Assembly: GCA_047600805.1 (NCBI GenBank)
Contig: JASGKG010000001.1
Coordinates: forward strand, 1,674,001 to 1,738,000
Reading direction: 5' to 3'
Origin: JADKHC01 sp047600805
GTDB lineage: Bacteria > Verrucomicrobiota > Verrucomicrobiia > Opitutales > Opitutaceae
DNA: 64,000 nucleotides
The notes below the pieces were generated by a model that was not told the origin of the DNA, did not search any database, and saw only the letters and a list, made by a program, of their open reading frames with translations. Below are positions 26,985 through 35,800 of this stretch, piece after piece (the stretch's first letter is position 1; every line of letters begins with the position of its first letter). The translations under genes were made by a program, and so were the position numbers.

Positions 26985-28400
26985 ATGAACGATCTAGAAA
27001 TCGAACTGGACGAGCCGATGCCAAAAATCGGCATGCAAAGAGCACTTCTTTTCGCGAAGAGATTCAGCCCGTCCTTCTTACAGCCGTTGGTCGCTCGCGT
27101 CGAAGCCTCGTCGATCATGCAACGCATGGCGACGGGCACGTTCTGGTCACTCGCCGGTTACGTGCTCACCCGCATCCTCGGATTGCTCACGACCGTGCTC
27201 ACTATTCGAATCTTGGGGAAAGAGCTCTATGGTCAGATCGGCATGGTGCAGAGCACGGTAGATATGTTTTCCATATTCGCGGGTCTCGGACTGTCGTTTA
27301 CGACCAACAAACACGTTGCGGAATTCCGTCGCAACAACCCCGAACGCGCCGGCCGGGTCATCGCCATGGCGTCGATCCTGAGCTGGATCAGCGGAATTAT
27401 TGTCACCATCGCGGTCGTCTTCTCCGCGCCCTTTCTTGCGGAGCGAACGCTGCACACACCGCAACTTTCCAGCCTTCTGCAGTTGGGCGCTCTGCTTCTG
27501 CTCTTCGGCACAATCAATGCCGCGCAGACGGGCAGCCTGGCGGGATTCGAAGCCTTTAAAAACCGTGCGTACGTAAACACATTGGCTGCGGTCGTTTCGC
27601 TGCCGGTTGTGGTAGGAGGCGCGAAATATTTCGGCATCACGGGAGCGCTCACCGGGACTGTTTTCGGCGCTGGTCTGCTTTGTCTTTTCAACTTCATTGC
27701 GCTGCAAAAACAAATGCGCCTGGCCGGTATTCGCCCGCAATGGCACAACTGGCACCACGAGGTCGGTGTGCTATTAAAATTCGCGCTGCCCACCATGGCC
27801 ACCAGCATGATGATTCCTCCTGTGGGCTGGGCCTGCAACACCATGCTCGCAAACACGCCCAAAGGGTTTGCGGAACTCGGCATCTTCAACGCGGCATCCC
27901 AATGGTCCAACTTGATAGCTTTTCTGCCCTCGCTGATGGGCGGCGTTTCCATGACGATATACGCGGAGCTTGCCGGTGCGGAAGAATGGCAACAGCTCGG
28001 CAAGCTCATGTGGGGCTCCGTTTTCTTCAACTGCGTGTTGATTCTGCCTGTCTTTGCACTGTCTCTGGCAAGTCCCTGGCTCATGCGCGTCTATGGCTCC
28101 GACTTTGCCGGAACCTCGCTCATTCTGATCATACGCTTGGTCACCACGTTCCTGACGGCACTCTACACCCCCGTCTGGCCAATGTTGCTAGCCGTCGGCA
28201 AGGCGCGCGCGGTTTTCGTCATCAATGCTCTCTGGGCCGGCGTTTTGCTGGTTTTGACCTATTGGATGGTTCGATGGGGGGTTCTGGGTATGGCGCTCGC
28301 CAATCTGATCGCAACATTCCTTTACCTTTGCGCACTGCTTGTCTTTGCCCGTCACGTGCTCGCAGCGGGTAAGCACCACAGGTTAACCGCCAAATCCTAA
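26985..28400 (+). CDS. Polysaccharide flippase (Wzx-like, MOP superfamily)
   Basis: A 471-residue protein with about 12-14 membrane spans. The opening FWSLAGYVLTRILGLLTTVLTIRILGKELYGQIGMVQSTV is typical of Wzx/PST flippases, as are FGTINAAQTGSLAGFEAFKNRAYVN in the centre and the late SLASPWLMRVYGSDF. About 45 cytoplasmic residues precede the first span. It would flip the lipid-linked repeat unit to the periplasm for the Wzy-like polymerase at 14960. It follows an apparent terminator and a 331-base gap, so it is likely the first gene of a second transcript. Confidence 0.92.
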   Translation: MNDLEIELDEPMPKIGMQRALLFAKRFSPSFLQPLVARVEASSIMQRMATGTFWSLAGYVLTRILGLLTTVLTIRILGKELYGQIGMVQSTVDMFSIFAGLGLSFTTNKHVAEFRRNNPERAGRVIAMASILSWISGIIVTIAVVFSAPFLAERTLHTPQLSSLLQLGALLLLFGTINAAQTGSLAGFEAFKNRAYVNTLAAVVSLPVVVGGAKYFGITGALTGTVFGAGLLCLFNFIALQKQMRLAGIRPQWHNWHHEVGVLLKFALPTMATSMMIPPVGWACNTMLANTPKGFAELGIFNAASQWSNLIAFLPSLMGGVSMTIYAELAGAEEWQQLGKLMWGSVFFNCVLILPVFALSLASPWLMRVYGSDFAGTSLILIIRLVTTFLTALYTPVWPMLLAVGKARAVFVINALWAGVLLVLTYWMVRWGVLGMALANLIATFLYLCALLVFARHVLAAGKHHRLTAKS

Positions 28401-28414
28401 ACAGGGTCGCAAGC

Positions 28415-29488
28415 ATGCTTTCGTCCACCAACACGTCACTTGTTGCTTTCACGATCTGCTCAAACAACTACCTCGCCCTAGCCCGTGCCTGGGTTGAATC
28501 GATGCGCCGTTTTGCGCCGGATTTTAGGCTAGTTATAGGGTTGGTGGACGAGATCCAGCCCGGCGTGAATTACGATTCCTGCGCCCCTGCCGAAATAGTT
28601 CCGATTTCGACCATTGGCATCCCCGATTTCGACGAAATGGTTCTGCGTTATCGGATCGTAGAACTGAACACGGCCGTGAAACCGTTCCTGTTCAAACACC
28701 TGTTCACCAAATTTGGAACGTCGGCCGAACAGATCGTCCTCTACTTCGATCCCGATATCAAAATCTTTGCGCCGCTGAAGCCGATTTTGAAGGCCTTGGA
28801 GGACAGCTCGATCTTGCTCACGCCGCATATCCTCAGCCCCGTTCCCGACAGCCATGCCCCGTTCGGCGAACACCTGTTCTTGAACTACGGCATCTATAAC
28901 CTCGGGTTTTGCGGCATGCGCTGGACCCCGGAAACAGCCAAAGCGCTCGATTGGTGGAGCGACCGACTCGAACACCAATGCAAGGACGATGTCCGCAATG
29001 GGCTTTACGTCGACCAGCTGTGGGCAAACCTAATCCCGATCTTTTTCAAAGAGGTAAACATCTCAAAGAATATTGGCCTCGATGTCGCCTACTGGAATCT
29101 TCACGAACGGAGGCTCTCCGAAGTCAACGGCACTTGGTTCGTGAACAACGATACACCGCTGGTCTTTTATCACTTTAGTTCGTTCGAATACTCCAATTCC
29201 CAATCTTTGGGAAAATTTTCCGTCCACTATAACCTCAGCAACCGCCCCGAAATGGCGCCTCTCTTTGACCAATATCGCGCTGAGCTCCGCGCCAACGGTC
29301 ACGAACAATTGCGAATGCTTCCTTGCGCGTACGTCGAAGCCAGGGAGGCACACCTGAAGGCGCTGCAAGTGGAATACTTTAAAAAGCACCCGATCCGGCA
29401 CTTCGTCAAAAAGCTGAAGTGCCTTGTCCCTCTGAATCTCCTGACCCGGTTCCGCACCACTACCTCGGAAAACGCGATCGGCATCTAA
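28415..29488 (+). CDS. Putative GT-A glycosyltransferase with DPD motif
   Basis: A 357-residue soluble protein. It opens with TSLVAFTICSNNYLALARAWVESMRRFAPDFRLVIGLVD. The motif VLYFDPDIKIFAPL is a DxD-type metal site as in GT8-like enzymes, and GEHLFLNYGIYNLGFCGMRW plus VDQLWANLIPIFFKEV resemble the later GT8 blocks where an aspartate and acceptor residues sit. YHFSSFEYSNSQSLGKFSVHY near residues 250-270 is a further candidate donor site. It lies 14 bases after the flippase. Family placement is by motif only; the sugar is unknown. Confidence 0.68.
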   Translation: MLSSTNTSLVAFTICSNNYLALARAWVESMRRFAPDFRLVIGLVDEIQPGVNYDSCAPAEIVPISTIGIPDFDEMVLRYRIVELNTAVKPFLFKHLFTKFGTSAEQIVLYFDPDIKIFAPLKPILKALEDSSILLTPHILSPVPDSHAPFGEHLFLNYGIYNLGFCGMRWTPETAKALDWWSDRLEHQCKDDVRNGLYVDQLWANLIPIFFKEVNISKNIGLDVAYWNLHERRLSEVNGTWFVNNDTPLVFYHFSSFEYSNSQSLGKFSVHYNLSNRPEMAPLFDQYRAELRANGHEQLRMLPCAYVEAREAHLKALQVEYFKKHPIRHFVKKLKCLVPLNLLTRFRTTTSENAIGI

Positions 29489-29703
29489 GCTTTCTTCAAA
29501 CCACCGATCGTGGTTGTCGGCCCGCCTTTTTTAGGTTCCATTGTGAGCGAGAGTATTTGACGTACTTCTAAGTGTTTTGCTCCAAAGAGACTAAGGTTTA
29601 CCCTGATTTTAGCCACTTTCCCCAATCGATCGTTGTATCTACGAATGCCCATTCCCAAGATCACGCCGCTCTGGGTTGGGACCAGAGCTAAATCCAGCAA
29701 AAA

Positions 29704-30753
29704 ATGATCTCCCCTCAGGTTGACATCGTAATACCCGCTTACAACGAGGCAAAATACATCGGTGAGTGCTTAGAAAGTCTCATTCGGCAGACTTATACGC
29801 ATTGGCGAGCCGTGGTCGTGGACAACTGCAGTAACGACGGAACGGCGAAGATTGCCGATTCGTATGCAGCGCGGGACGAACGGATCCAGGTCAGACACTG
29901 CACCGAATTTCTCGACCAATGCGGAAACTACAATCGCGCGGTAGCGCAGGCCTCTCACGACGCCGACTACGTGAAAGTCCTTGAGGCCGACAACTGGCTC
30001 CTGGACGACGCCATCGAAAATATGGTCGCTCTGGGCGAAAAGGATCCGGAAATTGGATTGATTGGCAGCTATTGGTTCCGAGGCGTCCGCGTCGACGGCT
30101 CAGGCCTCGGTCCTGAGCGGGAAATCATACCGGGCCGCGAGGCGATCCGCATGTTCTTCCTAAACCGGGTTTATATCTTTGGCACGCCGTCCACCCTGCT
30201 TTTCCGCGCGCAAGCGCTGCGCGAGGAAAAAGTATGGTTCAAGCCCGGTATTTTCTACGACGACGTGGAGCTGTGTGTGCGTGTGCTAAGCAAATGGAAA
30301 CTGGGCTTCGTCCACCAAGTCCTGTCCTACGTGCGTGACGATAACGGCGGGTTCTTTTCAAAGGTTCGCCTGATGGATCACGAGCCTGCCTTCCGCTACT
30401 TCCTTTTCCGGGAACACGGTGCAAGTTTCTTTGACGCGAAAACCCTCTGCCCGCATCTTGAGTTGAGCCGCAAACAATATCGGGAGCGACTCGCCTATTC
30501 GGTTTTCATAGCGCGTCGGGATTCCCAATACCTGAATTTCCACCGGGCTCTTTTTAGGGTCAACGGTCTGGTGCTTCGTAGGCGCGATCTTCTGGGGCCG
30601 CTGCTCGCGGTCTTAGCAAAACCGCTCGCCATCGGCTATCGGCGGTTGAGCTGCCTGATACTCAAAAAGCCTTATCGAGAAGGAGACGAAGCAACTTACG
30701 ATCCGCCTGCCGCAAGCAGGCCTTCCGCCGACCTCGTCAGAAACACTGCCTGA
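29704..30753 (+). CDS. Glycosyltransferase family 2
   Basis: A 349-residue GT-A enzyme with VDIVIPAYNEAKYIGECLESLIRQTY and VVVDNCSNDGTAKIADSYAARD at the start. The expected DxD region reads VKVLEADNWLLDDAIENM, a slightly changed metal site (EAD). FYDDVELCVRVLSKW is the usual catalytic-base segment. The last ~100 residues are basic and moderately hydrophobic, probably membrane-associated. A 215-base gap precedes it, in which I find no gene. It precedes the pyruvyl transferase by 16 bases. Confidence 0.88.
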   Translation: MISPQVDIVIPAYNEAKYIGECLESLIRQTYTHWRAVVVDNCSNDGTAKIADSYAARDERIQVRHCTEFLDQCGNYNRAVAQASHDADYVKVLEADNWLLDDAIENMVALGEKDPEIGLIGSYWFRGVRVDGSGLGPEREIIPGREAIRMFFLNRVYIFGTPSTLLFRAQALREEKVWFKPGIFYDDVELCVRVLSKWKLGFVHQVLSYVRDDNGGFFSKVRLMDHEPAFRYFLFREHGASFFDAKTLCPHLELSRKQYRERLAYSVFIARRDSQYLNFHRALFRVNGLVLRRRDLLGPLLAVLAKPLAIGYRRLSCLILKKPYREGDEATYDPPAASRPSADLVRNTA

Positions 30754-30769
30754 CCCGTGGGTTCTGCCC

Positions 30770-31981
30770 ATGAACCGATTGACGATTGGCGTTCTCGGCG
30801 TTTTCGGGGCCGGTAACCTCGGGAACGAAGCCACCCTCACCGCTTTCCTGCAGTTGCTTAAGGCGGGCCACCCCGACACCCGCATCGTGTGCATCTGCTA
30901 CAATACCGAACTAGTCGAAAAGACCTACGGTATCTCGACTTTTGCCGTCGGCGGCGGCCCTAAACTAGCCAACAACTCCGGCCGCGAAGCAGGCTTGCTT
31001 GCCCGAATCAAGAAACGCCTCCTGAAGAACAGCCCAGTCAATTTCGTGAGAACACTTTCGATCGTCCGCAGCTGCAAGGCTCTCGTCATCCCAGGCACAG
31101 GGGTGCTCGACGACTACGGCACCTCGCCTGGAGGACTTCCCTGGCTTTTGTTCCGCTGGTGTCTGGCGGCGCGCCTTTGCAGTGTCCCCGTCAAATACAT
31201 CGGCGTAGGCGCGGGTCCGATCGTGAACCCGCGCAGCCGCCGCTTGATGGGTTGGGCCGCACGCCTCGCTTCTTATCGATCCTATCGCGATCAGAACTCA
31301 AAAAATTTCGCGCAATCGATTGGAGTGAACACCCAGAGCGATCCTGTCATCCCAGATCTCGCCTTTTATTTCACAGAAACCAACTCACAACGGCAAACGA
31401 ACCGCCGCTCCGCCATGCATATCGGCCTCGGCATAATGTCGTATTACGGCTGGCAGTGCGACCAAGCTGCCGGCGCTAAAATTTTCGATGCTTACCTCGA
31501 CAAAATCGTTTGCCTCGCACACTGGCTCCTGAATGAGGGCCACTCCTTGCAAATCTTGATTGGAGAGTTTTCCGACCAATCAGCCGTAGACAAATTCTTT
31601 GAACGGCTTAAGCCCAATCTATCGGCCGAGCAACGCGACCGCATCGCGTTCTCCGATCAGCAAACAATGGACGATCTGCTGACACAAATTGCACCGCTCG
31701 ACGTGGTGATCACGAGTCGCTACCACAACCTCGTCGCTGCGTTCTGCCGCGGCGTTCCGGTCATATCCATTGGTTATGGTTCCAAATGTGCCGCGCTCAT
31801 GGAGGACTTCGGTCTTGGTGATCTTTATCAGGACATCGACACATTTTCGGTGGAGGCCCTCCGCAACCAATTCCTTTCGGCAACCGCCCGCCTCGAGTCA
31901 CTGAGCGATTCCATTCTTTCGCGGGCACTTCAACATAAGGCACTCCTGACCCAAACGGTCGAGGCCGCCTGCTGCTCATGA
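30770..31981 (+). CDS. Polysaccharide pyruvyl transferase family protein
   Basis: A 403-residue enzyme of the CsaB/WcaK family. It opens with IGVLGVFGAGNLGNEATLTAFLQLL, the family N-terminus. KALVIPGTGVLDDYGTSPGGLPWLLFRW and VKYIGVGAGPI are the next blocks, and VVITSRYHNLVAAFCRGVPVISIGYGSKCAALMEDFG is the characteristic C-terminal SxRxH motif. It would attach pyruvate as a ketal to a sugar of the repeat unit using phosphoenolpyruvate, adding negative charge. The stop overlaps the next start by 4 bases (ATGA). Confidence 0.9.
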   Translation: MNRLTIGVLGVFGAGNLGNEATLTAFLQLLKAGHPDTRIVCICYNTELVEKTYGISTFAVGGGPKLANNSGREAGLLARIKKRLLKNSPVNFVRTLSIVRSCKALVIPGTGVLDDYGTSPGGLPWLLFRWCLAARLCSVPVKYIGVGAGPIVNPRSRRLMGWAARLASYRSYRDQNSKNFAQSIGVNTQSDPVIPDLAFYFTETNSQRQTNRRSAMHIGLGIMSYYGWQCDQAAGAKIFDAYLDKIVCLAHWLLNEGHSLQILIGEFSDQSAVDKFFERLKPNLSAEQRDRIAFSDQQTMDDLLTQIAPLDVVITSRYHNLVAAFCRGVPVISIGYGSKCAALMEDFGLGDLYQDIDTFSVEALRNQFLSATARLESLSDSILSRALQHKALLTQTVEAACCS

Positions 31982-32688
31982 CGACCGAGATACCCGTCAA
32001 AGCCCGCGTGCCGATGCCGCAACCATCGCGCCGTTTCCGCCTTTTCCAAAGGCGGACCGTTTACTTGCCGACGCTGACGGGTTGGGGCCTGATTGTTGCA
32101 GTTTTGCTGGCACCCTTCGTTTACTGGTTCTTCCGTGGCGAAAAGCTCCTTTCGCTCACCGACCGGAAGCAAGCGGATATCCTGGTCGTCGAAGGTTGGA
32201 TGCACGAATTGGCTCTTTTTGCAGCCGCGCGGGAGTTCGAAACCGGAGGTTATAAGTTCATCATTGCGACCGGTGAATACACCGCAGAAGCTGGCAGTCC
32301 TTATCGTTGGTCCTACTCGGATATCGCGGAAAAAACGCTTCGTCGCGCAGGAGTCCCCGCCGATAAAATCATTCGAGTGCCCGCAGAATACGTGAACAAT
32401 CGGCGAACCTTTACCACCGCGTCAATCGTGCGGCGCTACTTGGAGGAACAGCTTCATAAAAAGGAAGCGACGCTCAACGTTTTCGCATTCGGGGCTCACG
32501 CGCGTCGGAGCAGACTCGTTTACAAAAAGGCGCTGGGCGACCATTTTACTGTTGGCGTCGTCTCCTGGAGGCCAGCCGAGGATTTTTTAACGCCTTGGTG
32601 GAAATCGAGCGAACGCGCCAAGGACCTGCTCGTGGAAACATTCGGCTGGTTCTTCGAACTGCTCTTCAACTCGGGTCGGGTAGGCTAA
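31978..32688 (+). CDS. SanA/YdcF/ElyC-family (DUF218) membrane protein
   Basis: A 236-residue protein with one span near residues 35-52 (LTGWGLIVAVLLAPFVYWFF) and a soluble domain. ADILVVEGWMHELALFAAAREFETGGYKFIIATG, then IRVPAEYVNNRRTFTTASIVRRYL and LNVFAFGAHARRSRLVYKKAL follow the order of the DUF218 fold, in which a hydrophobic strand, a glycine and later arginine/histidine residues form the site. Members affect envelope integrity or undecaprenyl carrier use in other bacteria; the biochemistry is unsettled. Coupling to the pyruvyl transferase by ATGA suggests a job in export or maturation of this polymer. Confidence 0.75.
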   Translation: MTTEIPVKARVPMPQPSRRFRLFQRRTVYLPTLTGWGLIVAVLLAPFVYWFFRGEKLLSLTDRKQADILVVEGWMHELALFAAAREFETGGYKFIIATGEYTAEAGSPYRWSYSDIAEKTLRRAGVPADKIIRVPAEYVNNRRTFTTASIVRRYLEEQLHKKEATLNVFAFGAHARRSRLVYKKALGDHFTVGVVSWRPAEDFLTPWWKSSERAKDLLVETFGWFFELLFNSGRVG

Positions 32689-32810
32689 ACCATCTATGGC
32701 GCTATAAATCGAATCTACTAAACACTTCTCAGGGGTATCTGGCCCAACCGATGCTCTAATTACTTCCCTGAAAAGCCAGTCACCGCAAATCAACTCCATC
32801 CAACTTTACC

Positions 32811-34121
32811 GTGAGCCAGTCCTTCAACGAATCGAATCGCCTCAACCAGCGCCTCCACCAGCTGATTCCTGGCGGCGCCCACACCTACGCCAAGGGCGAC
32901 GATCAATATCCGGAAAATCGCGCCCCTGTGATCGCCCGTGGCTTCGGGTCTCATGTTTGGGATGTCGATGGCAACGAGTTCATCGAATATGGTTCGGGTC
33001 TGCGGTCCGTGACACTCGGCCACGCCTTCCCTTCCGTTGTCGAGGCGGCTCGGCGACAACTTGACCTCGGCTCCAATTTTGTCCGCCCCTCTAAGATCGA
33101 GGTCGAGTGCGCGGAACGCTTCTTGGAATTCGTCCCTGCCGACATGGTTAAGTTCTGCAAGGACGGTTCGGATGCGACGAGTGGCGCTCTTAAACTCGCC
33201 CGTGCGCACACAGGCCGCGACCTCGTTGCGATCTGCAAAAATCATCCGTTTTTCTCCGTGGACGATTGGTTCATGGGGTCGACCGATATGCCCGGCGGAG
33301 TTCCCGAATCCACACGCGCTTCGACATTGAAATTTGGTTACAACGATCTGCCCAGCCTTGAAGCCCTTTTCGCGCAGCACCCTGGCAAAATCGCGGCGGT
33401 TTTCCTCGAAGCCGAAAAAGAGACGGCCCCTGCGCCTGGGTTTCTCGCCGGCGTGCGTGATCTCTGCACGCGCCATGGCACCGTTTTCGTTCTCGATGAA
33501 ATGATCACAGGTTTCCGCTGGCACAATTCGGGCGCCCAAACCTACTACAAGATTCAACCCGACTTAGCGACTTTTGGAAAAGCTCTTGCGAACGGCTTCT
33601 CTGTGTCGGCCCTCGCTGGAAAGCGCGAACTCATGGAACTCGGCAGTTCGTTTCACGATCGCGAACGTGTTTTTCTTCTATCGACCACGCATGGCGCCGA
33701 GACACATGGACTCGCCGCCGCCATCGCCACGCTGGACGTTTATGCCAAGGAACCGGTTGTGGAAACACTCTGGAAGCGCGGCGAACGCCTCGCGAATGGC
33801 CTCCGCGCCGCTGCTGCCCAGCGCGGTGTCGCCGACCACGTACCAATCTTGGGCAAGCCATGCTGTCTCGTCTTCGGCTCGCGCGACAACGAATTAAAAC
33901 CGTCACAACCGTTCCGCACGCTCCTCATCCAGGAGATTCTCAAACGCGGAATTCTGGCCACGTCGCTCGTCGTCAGCTATTCGCACTCCGAAGCCGACAT
34001 AGATCGCACCATCGAAGCTTTCGACCAAGCCTTCGTGATCTACCGCCAGGCGCTGGATCAGGGCGTCGATCGTTTCCTCGAAGGCCGCTCGGTCAGACCC
34101 GCTATTCGCCGCTTTCGCTGA
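32811..34121 (+). CDS. Class III aminotransferase (glutamate-1-semialdehyde aminomutase-like)
   Basis: A 436-residue PLP enzyme. It has LIPGGAHTYAKGDDQYPE, WDVDGNEFIEYGSGLRSVTLGHAFP, FCKDGSDATSGALKLARAHTGRD, VFVLDEMITGFRW and the PLP lysine Lys257 in LATFGKALANGFSV. These match the HemL branch of class III aminotransferases. GTG at 32811 is the start. It is not in a haem context: it opens a cassette of CDP-sugar genes, so it probably aminates or transaminates a sugar or small aldehyde used in that pathway. HemL relatives with this role are frequent in O-antigen loci, but the substrate here is unknown. Confidence 0.85.
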   Translation: MSQSFNESNRLNQRLHQLIPGGAHTYAKGDDQYPENRAPVIARGFGSHVWDVDGNEFIEYGSGLRSVTLGHAFPSVVEAARRQLDLGSNFVRPSKIEVECAERFLEFVPADMVKFCKDGSDATSGALKLARAHTGRDLVAICKNHPFFSVDDWFMGSTDMPGGVPESTRASTLKFGYNDLPSLEALFAQHPGKIAAVFLEAEKETAPAPGFLAGVRDLCTRHGTVFVLDEMITGFRWHNSGAQTYYKIQPDLATFGKALANGFSVSALAGKRELMELGSSFHDRERVFLLSTTHGAETHGLAAAIATLDVYAKEPVVETLWKRGERLANGLRAAAAQRGVADHVPILGKPCCLVFGSRDNELKPSQPFRTLLIQEILKRGILATSLVVSYSHSEADIDRTIEAFDQAFVIYRQALDQGVDRFLEGRSVRPAIRRFR

Positions 34122-34154
34122 ACCAGCGTAATCGATTTCAAAAAATAAAACCTC

Positions 34155-35246
34155 ATGATAGATCCAAAATTCTGGCAAGGTAAGAAAGTTTTCGTCACAG
34201 GCCACACTGGCTTCAAGGGAAGCTGGCTGTGCCTCTGGCTTCGGCAGATGGGCGCCGAAGTCACGGGCTTTGCCCAGCCACCGCCCTCCAACCCCAGCCT
34301 TTTCGAACTCGCCCGCATTTCCGAGGTCATCACGCACATCGAAGGCGACGTGACCCAACTCGCAGCACTCGAAAAAGCCCTGCAATCCGCGCAGCCCGAA
34401 ATCGTCCTGCACCTCGCAGCCCAATCGCTCGTCCGGAAATCCTACCAGTCGCCCGTCGAAACTTTTTCGACCAACATCATGGGCACGGTCTGTCTTCTCG
34501 ATGCGGCACGCCGCGTGAAATCCATTCGCGCGATCGTCATGATCACTTCCGACAAGTGCTACCACAATGAGGAATGGGTCTGGGGATATCGCGAAGATTC
34601 CCGCCTCGGCGGCGACGATCCCTACAGCTCCAGCAAGGCCTGCGCCGAGCAGGTGATTTATTCGTACCAGCACTCATTCTACAACCCGAAGATAGATCCA
34701 ACCGTTCCGCCTGTGGCCAGCGCGCGCGCGGGCAACGTCATCGGTGGCGGCGACTGGGCCGAGGATCGCTTGGTTCCCGACGTGTTGCGCTCGCTCATGC
34801 GCGGCGAGTCGACTCTCATTCGCAAACCCCAGGCCACGCGTCCGTGGCAGCACGTTCTCGAGCCATTGCACGGCTATCTCAGCCTTGCTGAACACCTTTA
34901 TTTAAAAGGCCACGAGTTTTCGAGCGGCTGGAATTTCGGGCCCGCCGAATCCGCCGAAAAAACGGTAAAATGGGTCGTCGAATACCTCTACAAGCTCTGG
35001 GGTTTTAAAAACCAATGGGTGCAGGATACCAATCCCGGCCCCGCAGAAAAGACGTTCCTCAAACTCGATTCATCGAAGGCCCACGCTTATCTCGGGTGGC
35101 ATCCCGTCCTCGAACTGCCGACGACACTCGAATGGATCGTGTCGTGGACGCGCGAATACGAGCGCAAGTCCGATCTTCGCGCTGTAACCAACGAGCAAAT
35201 CCAGCACTTCATGCAGACGTTGGCCGCGACCAAGCCCAAGGAATAG
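34155..35246 (+). CDS. rfbG: CDP-glucose 4,6-dehydratase
   Basis: A 363-residue short-chain dehydrogenase/reductase. The NAD site is VFVTGHTGFKGSWLCLWL, a sequence specific to CDP-glucose dehydratases. The catalytic YxxxK is in DPYSSSKACAEQ, preceded by VMITSDKCYHNEEW with its conserved threonine replaced by serine. RAGNVIGGGDWAEDRLVPD and RPWQHVLEPLHGYL are further family blocks. It converts CDP-D-glucose to CDP-4-keto-6-deoxyglucose. The partner cytidylyltransferase lies at 37145. Together they commit glucose-1-phosphate to a CDP-linked 6-deoxyhexose. Confidence 0.94.
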   Translation: MIDPKFWQGKKVFVTGHTGFKGSWLCLWLRQMGAEVTGFAQPPPSNPSLFELARISEVITHIEGDVTQLAALEKALQSAQPEIVLHLAAQSLVRKSYQSPVETFSTNIMGTVCLLDAARRVKSIRAIVMITSDKCYHNEEWVWGYREDSRLGGDDPYSSSKACAEQVIYSYQHSFYNPKIDPTVPPVASARAGNVIGGGDWAEDRLVPDVLRSLMRGESTLIRKPQATRPWQHVLEPLHGYLSLAEHLYLKGHEFSSGWNFGPAESAEKTVKWVVEYLYKLWGFKNQWVQDTNPGPAEKTFLKLDSSKAHAYLGWHPVLELPTTLEWIVSWTREYERKSDLRAVTNEQIQHFMQTLAATKPKE

Positions 35247-35262
35247 CCCCCCCCGAGCCGCC

Positions 35263-35793
35263 ATGATCTTTCGCCCCACCACCATTGCTGGCGCCTTCAC
35301 CGTCGAGCTTGAGCCGCGGACCGACGATCGCGGCTCTTTTGCGCGCGCATTCTGCCTGCGAGAATTCAAGGCTGCGGGCATCGAATTTTCGGTGGCCCAG
35401 TGCAATCTCGCCCGGACAAAACACGCAGGCACCGTCCGGGGCTTGCACTACGTGCCGCCTGACAAGGAGCAAAAATTCGTGCGGTGCGTCGCGGGCGGCG
35501 TTTACGACGTCATGATCGACATGCGTCCAGGCTCGCCGACTCTGCATAAGGTTTTCCAGGTTGAGCTGAGTTCGGCCAATCGACTCGCGCTTTTCGTCCC
35601 AGGCGGCGTTGCCCACGGCTATCAGACCTTGGCTGACGAAACGGAGTTCCTCTACATGACCGACGAATTTTACGTACCCGGAATGGAACAGGGCGTTTGC
35701 TACAACGACCCCGCCCTTGGCGTCCAATGGCCGCTTCCGCCCGCCAATGTCGCTCCCCGCGACACCGAGTGGCCCCACGTCAAAACCAAGTGA
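35263..35793 (+). CDS. dTDP-4-dehydrorhamnose 3,5-epimerase-like sugar epimerase
   Basis: A 176-residue RmlC-type cupin. Catalytic and binding features visible are DDRGSFAR near the start, FSVAQCNLARTKHAGTVRGLHYVPPDKEQKFVRCVAGGVYDVMID with the catalytic His of RGLHY, and FVPGGVAHGYQTLADETEFLYMTDEFY with the tyrosine of the YxxxxFY region. In this cassette the likely substrate is the CDP-4-keto-6-deoxyhexose rather than a dTDP sugar, since no rmlA/rmlB is present; it would epimerise C3, C5 or both. It is 16 bases from rfbG and 7 bases from the next gene. Confidence 0.85.
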   Translation: MIFRPTTIAGAFTVELEPRTDDRGSFARAFCLREFKAAGIEFSVAQCNLARTKHAGTVRGLHYVPPDKEQKFVRCVAGGVYDVMIDMRPGSPTLHKVFQVELSSANRLALFVPGGVAHGYQTLADETEFLYMTDEFYVPGMEQGVCYNDPALGVQWPLPPANVAPRDTEWPHVKTK

Positions 35794-35800
35794 TATCCCC

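Noticed and set aside
29499..29532. Small dyad AACCAC/GTGGTT followed by a T run
   Set aside because: The stem is only 6 bases and the T run starts 12 bases after it, so a terminator call is not supported.
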